From Siphonodentalium dalli (Eukaryota > Mollusca > Scaphopoda > Gadilida > Siphonodentaliidae), in assembly GCA_032622095.1 (NCBI GenBank), contig CP136063.1, positions 8,103,814 to 8,167,813 on the forward strand: a stretch of 64,000 nt of DNA, written 5' to 3'. The position numbers were made by a program, and so were the translations under genes. Within the stretch, counting starts at the first letter, position 1. The number at the start of each line of letters is the position of its first letter. The notes below the pieces were generated by a model. It saw only the letters and a list, made by a program, of their open reading frames with translations. It was not told the origin of the DNA and did not search any database. Below are positions 47,085 to 56,399 of the stretch, piece by piece.

Positions 47085-48101
47085 ATGTGGTCAAATTCTA
47101 AGTCGAAAAATAGCCATAACTCATGTAAAAATAATTAGACAGAACCTATATCCAAACTTGGCGTGTAGTTTTAGCTGGGAAATACACATACCAGCTTTGG
47201 TTCAGCTCAAATAATAAAAACTGAAGTTATCGGTCGGAAACCAAAATGTTATGAAATTGGTCAAATTCTAAGTTGAAAAAGGGCCGTAACTCATGTTAAA
47301 ATAATTGGACGGAACCCATATTCGAACTTGGCCTGTATCTTTAGCTGGGAAATACACATACCAACTTTGGTTCAGATAAAATTATCCAAACTGGAGTTAT
47401 CGGTCGGAAACCAAAAATATTAACAGACGGTCAAATTCTAAGTCGAAAAAGGGCCGTAACTCATGTAAAAATAATTGGACGGAACCCATATTCGAACTTG
47501 GCCTGTATCTTTAGCTGGGAAATTCACATACCAACTTTGGTTCAGATCAAATAATCCAAACTGGAGTTATCGGTCGGAAACCAAAAAAGTTAACAGACGG
47601 TAAAATTCTAAGTCGAAAAAGGGCCGTAACTCATGTAAAAATAATTGGACGGAACCCATATTCGAACTTGGCCTGTATCTTTAGCTGGGAAATACACATA
47701 CCAACTTTGGTTCAGATAAAATTATCCAAACTGGAGTTATCGGTCGGAAACCAAAAAAGTTAACAGACGGTAAAATTCTAAGTCGAAAAAGGGCCGTAAC
47801 TCATGTTAAAATAATTGGACGGAACCCATATTCGAACTTGGCCTGTATCTTTAGCTGGGAAATACACATACCAACTTTGGTTCAGATAAAATTATCCAAA
47901 CTGGAGTTATCGGTCGGAAACCAAAAATATTAACAGACGGTCAAATTCTAAGTCGAAAAAGGGCCGTAACTCATGTAAAAATAATTGGACGGAACCCATA
48001 TTCGAACTTGGCCTGTATCTTTAGCTGGGAAATTCACATACCAACTTTGGTTCAGAGTAAATAATCCAAACTGGAGTTATCGATCGGAAACCAAAAATGT
48101 T
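47085..48101. repeat. Six tandem monomers of exactly 170 bp
   Basis: AGGGCCGTAACTCATGT, or the first-copy variant ATAGCCATAACTCATG, recurs at 47111, 47281, 47451, 47621, 47791 and 47961, a constant spacing of 170 bp. Conserved words include AATTGGACGGAACCCATATT, CGAACTTGGCCTGTATCTTT, AGCTGGGAAATACACATACC and GAGTTATCGGTCGGAAACC. The first monomer is the most diverged; the later ones are nearly identical, as expected of ongoing unequal exchange. Confidence 0.95.
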
Positions 48102-48176
48102 AACGGACGGACGGACGGACGGACGGACAGACGGACGGACAGACGGACGGACGGACAGACAGACAGACGGACAGAC
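48102..48176. repeat. GGAC/GACA tetranucleotide microsatellite
   Basis: About 75 bp of GGAC and GACA repeats directly follow the 170 bp array, the position of the ACGG microsatellite in bivalve pearl elements. The open frames here (GRTDGRTDRRTD on one strand, VRPSVRPSV on the other) are translated microsatellite. Confidence 0.95.
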
Positions 48177-49374
48177 TGATAACATAATACGACCTTTTTT
48201 CAAAAAGGGCGTATAAAAATTGTCCCAGAAGATGATGCCTAAGCAGAATAAGGTAATTGAGGGTGTATTTGGTGATGCTAGCCTGCTGTATGGGGTAGCA
48301 ACACTAAATTCACCATCTGGGGACTTCATTCTGCAAATGTCAGACACACTATGTCCAGGCTTGGAGAAATGAACAATGGACTATTCCTTGTAGACTCTGG
48401 TAGAATAGTTGTTTAGCTAATGTCATGTCGTGTAATGACAGATGGTAAACTGGTCTGAAGCAAGCAGTCTGAAGCAAGAGTATCGGGTGACCACACTATG
48501 ATAAATTGGCTTTTTCAATAATACAGGCTTCAGTGTTCTCTTAAAAATTAATAGTGCATAGCAAAGAGGTGTGAATTATAAAGGGCCATAACTCTGTTAA
48601 AATATATCGGATCAAACCCATATTTTAACTTGATCTGTATATAAGTGTCAAAAATTCATATACCAAATTTGGTGTTGATCAGATGAAAAATGTTTGAGTA
48701 ATCCTGTCTTGGATGAATTCTATATCAAAACAACAGTGGAAGGGGTTAAATAAACAATACCAAAATCCATACAGATGAAGTGCTAAGAAAAATCTAGGTA
48801 AGAAATATGAGGCTGTGATGTGTCCTAAACAAAAATTAAAGGTGAAAATGCAAAAATTAAATTTTTTGTTTTTAAAGTTATGTCCCTAGCTCTGCCCCTA
48901 TTTGACCCAGTGACCCCATTTGAACAAATCTGAACCCCAGTCACCCAAGGTCTCTCAGTACCAAATATAAGCTAAATCGACCAAATATTTTTTTAGAAGA
49001 AATCATTGTAAGAATTACTATGAGTTATGGCCGTGGTTTCTTAACTAATTGATTGGGTGACCTCATTTGAACAAATCTGAACACCAGTCACCCAAGGACC
49101 CTTCATACCAAATATTAGCTAAATCGGCCCAATGGTTCTGAACAAGAAGTCGTTGTAAGAATTACTATGGAGGAATAGAGTTATGGCCCTGGCTTCGCAA
49201 CTATTTGACCCAGTGACCTCATTTGAACAAATCTGAATGAGAGTCACCTAGGGAACATCCACACCAAATATGAACCAATTCGGTATGATGGTTTCAGAGG
49301 AGAAGATGTTCAAAGAATTGTTGACGGACGGATGGACGGACGGATGGACGGACTTCGTCTCAGGTGAGCTAAAA

Positions 49375-49849
49375 AGTAAATACATGACCTATGATTTTTC
49401 TTGCATTTTCGTGATCAACTAGTGTCAATCTAGCTTGGTAAACATCACTGGAGTAGCCTGTACTGTGGGCTTCAATTCAGTGAATATGGCCGAAACGTTA
49501 ATACTGTCGCCGATGGGAAACCATTTAGTTCAGTGATTCCTCTAATGATGTTCTTATGGCATCATGCACGTATCTGTAGATATTACAGTGCAGGAACCAA
49601 TTCTGAATGTAGACGCACTGGCCTAGGTGCTACCACGGCCGAGTAACCCTGTGGTGATCCCAGTAGCATTCTTTAACGTGCACACACCGAGGCGTGTACA
49701 AGGGTTAGCCATTAATGTCCGCGCCCGATCGGACAGCGTACTGCACCCACGACAAAATATCTGGACAAGTGTTGTAATGGGGGGGGGGAGTCGACATTTT
49801 GCATTCAGATCTTTATTCAGTGATTTCAAATGAGACTTTTCAGCCTGAC
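49375..49849. other. Unassigned DNA, partly GC-rich
   Basis: Overlapping sense and antisense frames at 49623-49833 have no recognised domain. A G-run (about 49780-49788) is present. The segment may be the body of the adjoining minus-strand SINE-like sequence. Confidence 0.3.
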
Positions 49850-49962
49850 AAACATGGTATCTGACCGAGTTCTGATTTTTGTCAGAATACCCTGATCAGG
49901 TTGCGATCCCCGGTCCGCTAGCACGAGAGACCAGTACGCTACCTCTCGGTTACTGACTTCCC
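49850..49962 (-). repeat. tRNA-derived SINE-like head
   Basis: Read on the minus strand, GTAACCGAGAGGTAGCGTAC carries an A-box-like TAGCGTACTGG (compare TRGCNNAGYNGG), and about 25 bases further GGATCGCAACC resembles a B box (GGTTCGANNCC, 9 of 11). This is an internal RNA polymerase III promoter layout. The sequence does not fold into a complete tRNA cloverleaf by eye, and the downstream body (TCAGGGTATTCTGACAAAAA) is not tRNA, which favours a SINE over a tRNA gene. Confidence 0.5.
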
Positions 49963-51080
49963 TTATATACGTTGTCTCCGCGTTCCAAGCATTGGCAAGC
50001 AAAATACATTGCCATTGAAGTCGAAAAGGTTAATAGGCCTACGGACAAAATGCACATTAAATAATGTGAACAAAGCTGTGCCTTTGATTCCAAAATATCT
50101 TTGTTAGAAATTCCACCAATTCTGTAGGGTATTCTTATTTCATTTTGTTGTTAAATATAGTTAAAGCTCACCTTCCCTTAATTTCTTCTGGCTATCTGAG
50201 TAACTTAATGTTTGACACAATTATCAACAGCAACTTACAGATTACACCCTCAATGTAACATTTTGTTTAGTATTTAATATGCAGACTATATACACCCAGT
50301 ATTGGTATTCACAGGGAGTAAGTATCTCTGAATCTGAATTAATTTTGATATATTAAATCCGCTTGTATAATATTCACCAATAGGATACACTCAAATTCAG
50401 CCACAGAAGACTGGGGAAATATTAAAGAATACACATGTATCAGGTTTCATGTTATTGTTAACATTGTATGATATAAAGTTAATAAATGATATCTTAATGA
50501 ATTAATGATGTTTAGTTCACCAGTGATCAGTCGTCGAATAATATGCCCAAGATGTTTTTTTTTCCCTCCTCCATCTAGGGAATTTTTCCACTCATGTTCG
50601 CAAACCAAGTCATTAAATTGCGGTGGCATAAGCTATTTGAAAAGCAAAATAATGACAAATCAACTGTTCTGCAAAAACATCGCAACAGCTGGGATGATCA
50701 AGTAGGTCTGGTTAAAGCACAATGTTTTGTTGCATGTTCTTTTCAGTTTCAGAATAGTTTCGTAACAGAAACTGAACTAAATGTACATTGTAGTCTATTC
50801 AATCAGTGGAACTGAGTCAGAATCAATAAACAGACAAAAAATTCACAACAGAAATATCAGATATAAAAGGTTTGACGGCAATATTAATTTTTTCAGCCCT
50901 CAAAATTAACAACAAAGTCCAATGACAAACTTACTAGGAATGCTGCACATGGCATGTTGGACTCCACATGTTGACATGGAATTTCCCATGGTATTTGATA
51001 ATGCAGTGGGATCCAATGTGCTGGGTAAATTTGAAGACTGTTTTGTGATGTTTAAATACTAATTTGTCAGTCATGTACAA
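49963..51080. other. AT-rich DNA without recognisable features
   Basis: Short frames (50447-50629 minus, 50505-50815 plus) overlap and have no recognised motif. Confidence 0.35.
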
Positions 51081-51088
51081 ACCTGAAG

Positions 51089-52216
51089 TAGAGGTGCCAC
51101 GACTATTGATTTTGATAATCGATAATCGGTCGTCAATAATCGACTATAATCGATTAATCGTACCTAATATTAATAACATCAGTGGAAGTATACCGTAATA
51201 TGGCCTATTGCCTGGGTGCTCGTTAACTCAATAACTGCACTGTCGCTGGTCATTTGAGACATTGGCTGATGTAATTTTTATGTTAATAAAATGCATCATA
51301 AACCACTGCTAATGACTAATGAGCACAATATATTGAATACCAGCACAGTTCTCAGCGATGTTATGGTTATAATATTTGTGAGTTCATTAGAACAAACATA
51401 GCGATTAATTTAAGTTTTAGGAATAGCCACATAAACAAACAATACAAAAGCGGGAATGAAGAATGGACCGCCAGTTGTTCCTAAATAAAGGAATAAAATG
51501 TTATGGAAACTATAAGTTTCATCAAACTTCCAGAGCGTGGTTAACAATCACTAACGTGTGCCCCACCTGCAAATTGCATGACTCAGAACAATTTAAGTAT
51601 TTTATAACAGTCTGTTTCATTCAGCATTCACCACACGATATGCGATAGCCTTTACTAGTAACTTATAAGTATACATTTGTACTTATACAAACAAAGTACA
51701 CTTGCAATGCAATTGGGGAGAACATCACTGATTAAAATGCCATATATATATTGTTCCCTGGTTTTAGAGAGAATGTCAATCAACATCCATTGGTCCAATC
51801 AGATTCAAGGGCGAGTGCATTCAGTTCATTGAACACGGTGACAGTCGGCACATTTCAAAGACATATTGCCACCTTTCAAGTATATTAAAATATACAACGA
51901 TGTCGCAATGTGTTCAAATCTACAGTGCGGCCAATTTGTAGAATATACAACGATCCGACGAGAAACCATGTCGCATCATCAAATGAACTGCCGACTGTTT
52001 GCAACATATATCAGTAGTACTCATGTTATTGAAATCTCTTTGGTACGCGATCAAAGGATGTTAACACCTCGGTTGTAGATAGAACTGTGTAAAATAAACA
52101 CGGTATTCAATAATACCCGGCATCTTCTGACATCCGATATAAATAACACAGATTAATCGACGATTATCGGCTTTATGAACGGTTCATCGATTATACAATT
52201 AATCGTGGCACCCCTA
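51089..52216. mobile_element. hAT-type MITE, copy 1 (1.13 kb)
   Basis: The left end TAGAGGTGCCACGACTATTG and the right end CAATTAATCGTGGCACCCCTA (last 8 bases CACCCCTA) are inverted repeats. They are flanked by a perfect 8 bp direct repeat ACCTGAAG (51081-51088 and 52217-52224). An 8 bp target duplication with termini of the YAGRGGTG type is diagnostic of hAT elements. Subterminal regions are full of ATCGATAATCG / CGATTAATCG words in both orientations, typical transposase-binding clusters. No transposase frame was found, so it is non-autonomous. A second copy is at 57569-61748. Confidence 0.92.
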
Positions 52217-52224
52217 ACCTGAAG

Positions 52225-52324
52225 TGGGTGAGCTAAAGTTCTAACATCAGACTGATTCCAGCTGCTTAATAGATTGTTACTAGACCCCATCAGTAAAATA
52301 TCAATCATACTTCTTAGAACAAAT
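52225..52324. other. Spacer
   Basis: Short unassigned stretch between the hAT MITE and the minisatellites. Confidence 0.3.
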
Positions 52325-52445
52325 ATCAACAAACAACCCTACAAACAACCCTACAAACAACCCTACAAACAACCCCACCGCTCATAAGAACCCTACTGCT
52401 CATAAGAACCCTACCGCTCATAAGAACCCTACCGCTCATAAGAAT
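52325..52445. repeat. Two adjoining minisatellites (12 bp x 4 and 18 bp x 4)
   Basis: ACAAACAACCCT is repeated about four times (52329-52375), and then ACCGCTCATAAGAACCCT is repeated about four times (52376-52445). Both units end in ACCCT, so the second array may have grown out of the first. Confidence 0.9.
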
Positions 52446-52897
52446 ATTTAAATATTTGTTGTTTCTTTTGGAAATACATGTACTAGCACATCAGCAGATT
52501 GGTGCTAGAAGGAGGCACAGGAAATAAACTCACCAATAACCCAGTAACACAACCAAGATCACAGCTTTCAGGAGGCTGAGTGGCGTCACTATTTGAATCA
52601 GAGTCTGAGATTAGAATAATATCTGGCTCTCACTGTCCCATGAAACAAACAGATCTCTTTGAGAGTGAAGGTTGCTCATAACAAGCTATTGAATTCTGTT
52701 TCTTGTGTATATGTCCTGTGAGGAAACAGAAAAGAAAAATTTATACAACATTTATATTCTCTACATGCATATACATGTATGTATCAATTCAAGCACAAGG
52801 TATGTGGTGGGCAAAATGATCAATTTCAGATATTTATGTGAAACATGTTTTGCCTTGAAATGTTAAATGACCTAAATTCGAGTTTATACCAAATATA
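52446..52897. other. Unassigned DNA
   Basis: No repeat family or frame is supported here. Confidence 0.35.
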
Positions 52898-53058
52898 CAC
52901 ACAGAACGACACGATCTGTAAATGGGTTTGTCGATACGGCATGAGTGCTGTCGCGGAAGGATAGAATGAGAGGTGCTTGCGCCTCGAGTTCTACCCTTCC
53001 GCAACAGAACGAGTGCCGTACCGACAATCCCATTTACACATCGTGTCGTTCTGTGTTT
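52898..53058. repeat. Fold-back palindrome H4
   Basis: The arms are about 75 bp. ACACAGAACGACACGAT on the left pairs with ATCGTGTCGTTCTGTGT on the right, and GCGGAAGG pairs with CCTTCCGC near the centre. The central loop is GTGCTTGCGCC. The right flank reads TTATTACACGCTTCGCG, matching the end motif of H2, H3 and H5. Confidence 0.9.
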
Positions 53059-53569
53059 ATTACACGCTTCGCGTTCTAGAATCTGTGCATTAAAAATACA
53101 GGATTAGAAGGTATATTTAGGTTCACACAGTGCGTGTTTGTCATGTGTGACGATTCTTTTATTTAAATAGTTCCAGTTTCATGGTTGAGGCGAACTTCAT
53201 GTACGTCATTTTACGACGAGATCATCATGTTTTACACCTACTAAGAGTACAAAACTTCTTTTCATTACATCATCTAATACAAGACAATATATAGTTTACA
53301 TTGTATATCGATATTCATTCTGCAATATCTCGGAGGATACAATCATGGCCTAAAAGAGGAACGTTCCACATCTAGTTCCACAAGCATATAGATGTAAATT
53401 AAAAATATGTAAGTTCTGGCCATGACATCGCATCCCTCCGTCATATAAGCATTGACCTGAATTTCACATTGCCTTGAGCTGCAGGATGTGGAGGTTGAAA
53501 GCCATGATATTTCAACACTGAGAGCTAACACATACCGGTACTAGTGTATATATACATGTATGGATTCTA
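53059..53569. other. Unassigned DNA
   Basis: A minus-strand frame at 53343-53531 has no recognised motif. Nothing further is supported. Confidence 0.35.
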
Positions 53570-53744
53570 GACGTTTCGTACCATCTGGTCGTTTCGTACC
53601 ATATTTTTTGGTCATTTCGTACCATGTAGAAAATCAATTGGTCGTTTCGTACCGTGTGTTGTACCATGTTGGGAATGGGGGGGGGGAAACAGTATTAATT
53701 TCATACTTTATTCTTTATTTTAAAATAACATTAACAACATTATT

Positions 53745-54077
53745 TTACACAACAATATGGGACATGATATTTGTTATTTGATTAACAATCAGCCTTGGAA
53801 CCAGGATGTAATATGGGATGTTTGTTGCCTTGTTTTTGTATTGGATGCGTCTATGCCATCCCTCAGTGTCGTTGATTGTTCGGATAGACGCACCACGATT
53901 CCATTGGTAGTCCAGCCACTGTGATTCCACATACTCGTAGATTAACGGCATGTTGCCGATTTTGGCTGTCAGGTGATCTCGCATCCTGGCAAATGCTGGT
54001 CGGATGTGTTCGGCTGGCAGAAGTGGCAAAGCATAAAGCTTTCGCAGTTGCCAACAAAAATGAAAAGATATAAACAT
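53745..54077 (-). pseudogene. MULE transposase C-terminal exon
   Basis: The minus-strand frame reads LYALPLLPAEHIRPAFARMR, then IGNMPLIYEYVESQWLDY, and ends its conserved part with RTINDTEGWHRRIQ. These match the C-terminal portion of FLYWCH-type MULE transposases, where the RTNN-x-EGWH-R signature closes the conserved region. Such enzymes cut and integrate Mutator-like elements. Only this last exon is present: the central DDE catalytic region, which should lie between it and the upstream FLYWCH exon, is missing, and the gap is filled by a hAT-like MITE and palindrome H5. An acceptor AG may lie just before CTTTATGCTTTGCC (about 54035). The first residues of the open frame (to 54077) are probably intron. 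Confidence 0.75.
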
Positions 54078-54148
54078 AAATAAGAAAATTTTCAGTTTGT
54101 TATATATTATTCTAATTATACCCTTATATCTGCTAATTGAATAATAGC

Positions 54149-55155
54149 TAGAGATGGGCGGTACTCGGTAATACCGATTTACCGTACCGAATCAAAACTA
54201 AAAATACCGTATTTTCGGTAATGAAATTATTCATGTGTTGCCAACATATGCGCGTCACCTTGTCACCGCGGCCGTGACATGCATGAATTTTATGACCGGT
54301 CAACCGTAAGCAACGAGAATCGGATAATTATGATAACTCGGTGTAACAAGTCGGTACCACATGTATTAGTCTATAATTGCAACATTGTTACATCAAGGGC
54401 ACAGCTGCCCGACGGCATCTTTGATCTTTACGACATATTACTGACACTGTAACTAACATCACGAGGTATGACTACTCATAGCTGGAGCGTTATGTGTCAA
54501 TTTCGGTATCCGTCCAAATGGAAAATGCGTGGGCAACTCGGTATCTGTGTCTCAAGTTGGATCGAAGCATGTGGAATCGAAGCACGTGTTATGGGGGGTC
54601 CCCGTGCACAACAAATTGAAACCCCCACAGGTTACTTTATAATTAGAAGAATGAGGAGAATATGAACCACCCGCGGGTTTGGGCATCTGCAGTTCGGAAA
54701 TTGTCATGGCCGGTTTGCCTATTTTCATTACATCGCGCGAACGTTCATAAATTTGTGAATTGTGATCACTGATTACTACTCACAATTCTCTTCACTCATG
54801 GAAATGTTACGAAAATCAATTGACACGAACAAATATTGTAGTCTTGCTCTTATTCTTTTCAAATCAGTGTGACGACATGCGTGTAAATCATCAAAGAGAT
54901 GTGTAAATATAACTTAATTGCGTAGGTCATTTTGTTGCCTAATTTAGGTATTGTCATGAATGTAGTAAATCCGTGGACCGTTGTCATATATACATGTATA
55001 TTGTTCAGCTAAAAACTTGAATTACAATAATTTACCGGGAATATCTGCTTTGATCTTATAATTTAATAGCAATACCGATTACCGTACCGATACCGAGGTA
55101 AATCGACGAAAATTTACCGATAACGAGATTGAAATTTCAATACCGCCCATCTCTA
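54149..55155. mobile_element. hAT-like MITE inserted in the MULE element (1.0 kb)
   Basis: The left end TAGAGATGGGCGGTACTCGG and the right end CCGCCCATCTCTA are inverted repeats. They are flanked by an exact 8 bp direct repeat ATAATAGC (54141-54148 and 55156-55163), the hAT target-duplication length. Subterminal sequence repeats ACCGATTTACCG / TACCGTACCGA words in both orientations. A plus frame at 54468-54665 has no recognised motif and no transposase is seen. The family differs from the one at 51089 but has the same TAGAG-type start. Confidence 0.9.
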
Positions 55156-55196
55156 ATAATAGCATTATTCTACTTATATATAATTGAAATAAATAG

Positions 55197-55360
55197 AGAA
55201 TACCTACGGGTTTTGGTTGAATACCCGGATTATCTCATTCGTGGGTTCAAGGAAATACAGAATTTCCACGAGCGGCTACAAGCCGCGAGTGGAAATTCTG
55301 TATTTCCTTGTACCCACGAATGAGATAATCCGGGTATTCAACCAAAACACGTAGGTGTTC
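55197..55360. repeat. Fold-back palindrome H5
   Basis: The arms are about 78 bp and nearly perfect. TTTTGGTTGAATACCCGGAT on the left pairs with ATCCGGGTATTCAACCAAAA on the right, and AATACAGAATTTCCAC pairs with GTGGAAATTCTGTATT. The loop is GCGGC-TACAA-GCCGC. The right flank TTTTTATTATATGCGCTAG carries the end motif. CTCATTCGTG and GAATTTCCAC are shared with H3. Confidence 0.93.
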
Positions 55361-55917
55361 TTTTTATTATATGCGCTAGTCGCTTCGTTATAAACCGCCG
55401 CAAAATTGCTAGTTTTGTCCTACAGTTCACTTCAAATTGTTAGAAAGCTTCGACATTTGCATTTTGTTTACATTCCATCAATTGATTTGCTCACCACTGA
55501 ATGACAAATGTCGAGCAAAACCGCCATAAGAAATAGTCCCCATTGTTTTATTTTGAAATGATGCGAGAAAATTAATATATACATAATTTAGTGATAAGAA
55601 TATATCAAAACAAATGAGTTAACATTATAACAATTAAATAACAGTTTTACCGTAAAAATCGATAATTAAAAAAATATTCCGGCTGTTATTGATACGCTTT
55701 GAAACTTAATGTGAGTCGCCGCTGTAAACCGGAAGTAATCTCCGAAAAAGTAATACTATTGTGTTATCCATCGAGTCGGTCCAGGCGATGGATATAACGC
55801 TCTACGCCACGGCAATTTCCCACTATTTAATGGGGAAGCATATAATAAAAATAATAATCATATAAGTTATATATATTATTTTAATTTTATCTACTATTTT
55901 ATGAGAATTTTTTTTAC
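55361..55917. other. Unassigned interior of the MULE element
   Basis: No MULE core coding sequence could be found here on either strand. The DNA is AT-rich. Confidence 0.35.
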
Positions 55918-56399
55918 CTGTATTCGTCTCCTTTTTTGCTGGACACTAGCTTTGGCTTGCCTCTTTTCGTACCGTTGGTTTAAACATATTTATTCGCCAT
56001 ATATGCATATAAATACATACATTTGGGAACGGGATTGAAGAACAAGTGCGGGCCACTTATATGCTACCGGTACTTCTCTCCCATAAGGATTCGTTCCGTT
56101 GTCAATCCTTCTGAAAGTCGATGGTGAATCATCGGTTTCCATCAGCTGTGGTTCTGGGAGCAGTATTGACGATTCATCATGGTCGTGTGGCCGGTTGAAC
56201 GTTTCGTCGATGTCGAAGGTCGAATAGTCTATTCTGGTTGGAGGTGGAGTCGTCGTTGTCATTTCAATGTCGAAGTTTGCGATCGCCGTATCTTCTACGG
56301 TGCAGACCCAATCTATTGGCGTCGCTGTCTTTATGGCATATCGGTACTCTTCTAGACTAAAACCGGTGCTGTGTGTACGGTGCTGCCATCTGTGGCAAC
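55918..56399 (-). pseudogene. MULE N-terminal region and FLYWCH-type zinc finger start
   Basis: On the minus strand an acceptor (TGTCTTTCCAG, ending at 56400) opens a frame reading HRTHSTGFSLEEYRYAIKTA, then from the ATG at 56262 MTTTTPPPTRIDYSTF, an acidic stretch (DETFNRPHDHDESS) and METDDSPSTF. A second piece, 55986-55918, reads VRKRGKPKLVSSKKGDEYR and ends at a CAG|GTAAAA donor. The RGKPKLV-x(n)-YR pattern is the beginning of a FLYWCH zinc finger, the DNA-binding domain that precedes the transposase in animal MULEs. The remainder of the finger (W-x-C, C, H-x-H) is not found downstream, so the gene is broken. How the two pieces were spliced is uncertain. Confidence 0.6.

Larger units (their letters stand above)
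46955..48214 (+). mobile_element. P3 pearl/HINE-like element nested in P2 copy B
   Basis: The boundaries are set by comparison with the empty site in copy A: CATGTTT precedes AACAAGAGCATCGCTAGGGC, and the element ends AAAAAGGGCGTAT before AAAAATTGTCCC. A 5' stem GGGCGT (46971-46976) / ACGCCC (46985-46990) is present. TACGCCCTTT (46984-46993) is the reverse complement of the 3' end AAAGGGCGTA (48204-48213). The core is six 170 bp monomers, then a GGAC/GACA microsatellite. Little or no target duplication is visible (0-2 bp), which is consistent with Helentron-type integration between T and T or T and A. Confidence 0.85.
44269..49374 (+). mobile_element. P2 pearl/HINE-like element, copy B, with nested P3
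   Basis: The left end ACAAGACAGTCAATGACTGT starts at about 44270, with GCTCACC at 44296-44302. The right end GACTTCGTCTCAGGTGAGCT closes near 49374. An internal ACGG stretch and a decayed 3'-like end (about 44865-44940) suggest that a shorter P2 copy (44269 to about 44940) sits directly before the main block, so the element is composite. Copy B differs from copy A by an extra 120 bp tandem step (46175-46294 repeated at 46295-46414) and by the P3 insertion at 46955-48214. Confidence 0.65.
45914..49374. repeat. Duplicated block within P2, copy B (carries P3)
   Basis: Counterpart of 39411-41540. The offset is about 6505 at first, 6625 after the 120 bp step and 7886 after the P3 insertion. By eye the two blocks differ by scattered single bases only (for example AGCACC / AGCACA near 40016 and 46641). 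Confidence 0.85.

Noticed and set aside
48102-48176. Local assembly error at the microsatellite
   Set aside because: Its place directly after the monomer array and before the 3' end is what the element plan predicts and recurs in P1 and P2.
47985-48347. Repetitive proteins (GRTDGRTDRRTD on plus, VRPSVRPSV on minus)
   Set aside because: These are direct translations of the GGAC/GACA microsatellite.
49627-49833. Conserved gene in the GC-richer segment
   Set aside because: Sense and antisense frames are equally open and neither has a recognisable domain; association with a SINE-like head is more likely.
49899-49945. Functional tRNA gene
   Set aside because: A/B-box-like motifs are present but the spacing is short, the B box is imperfect and no full cloverleaf could be drawn.
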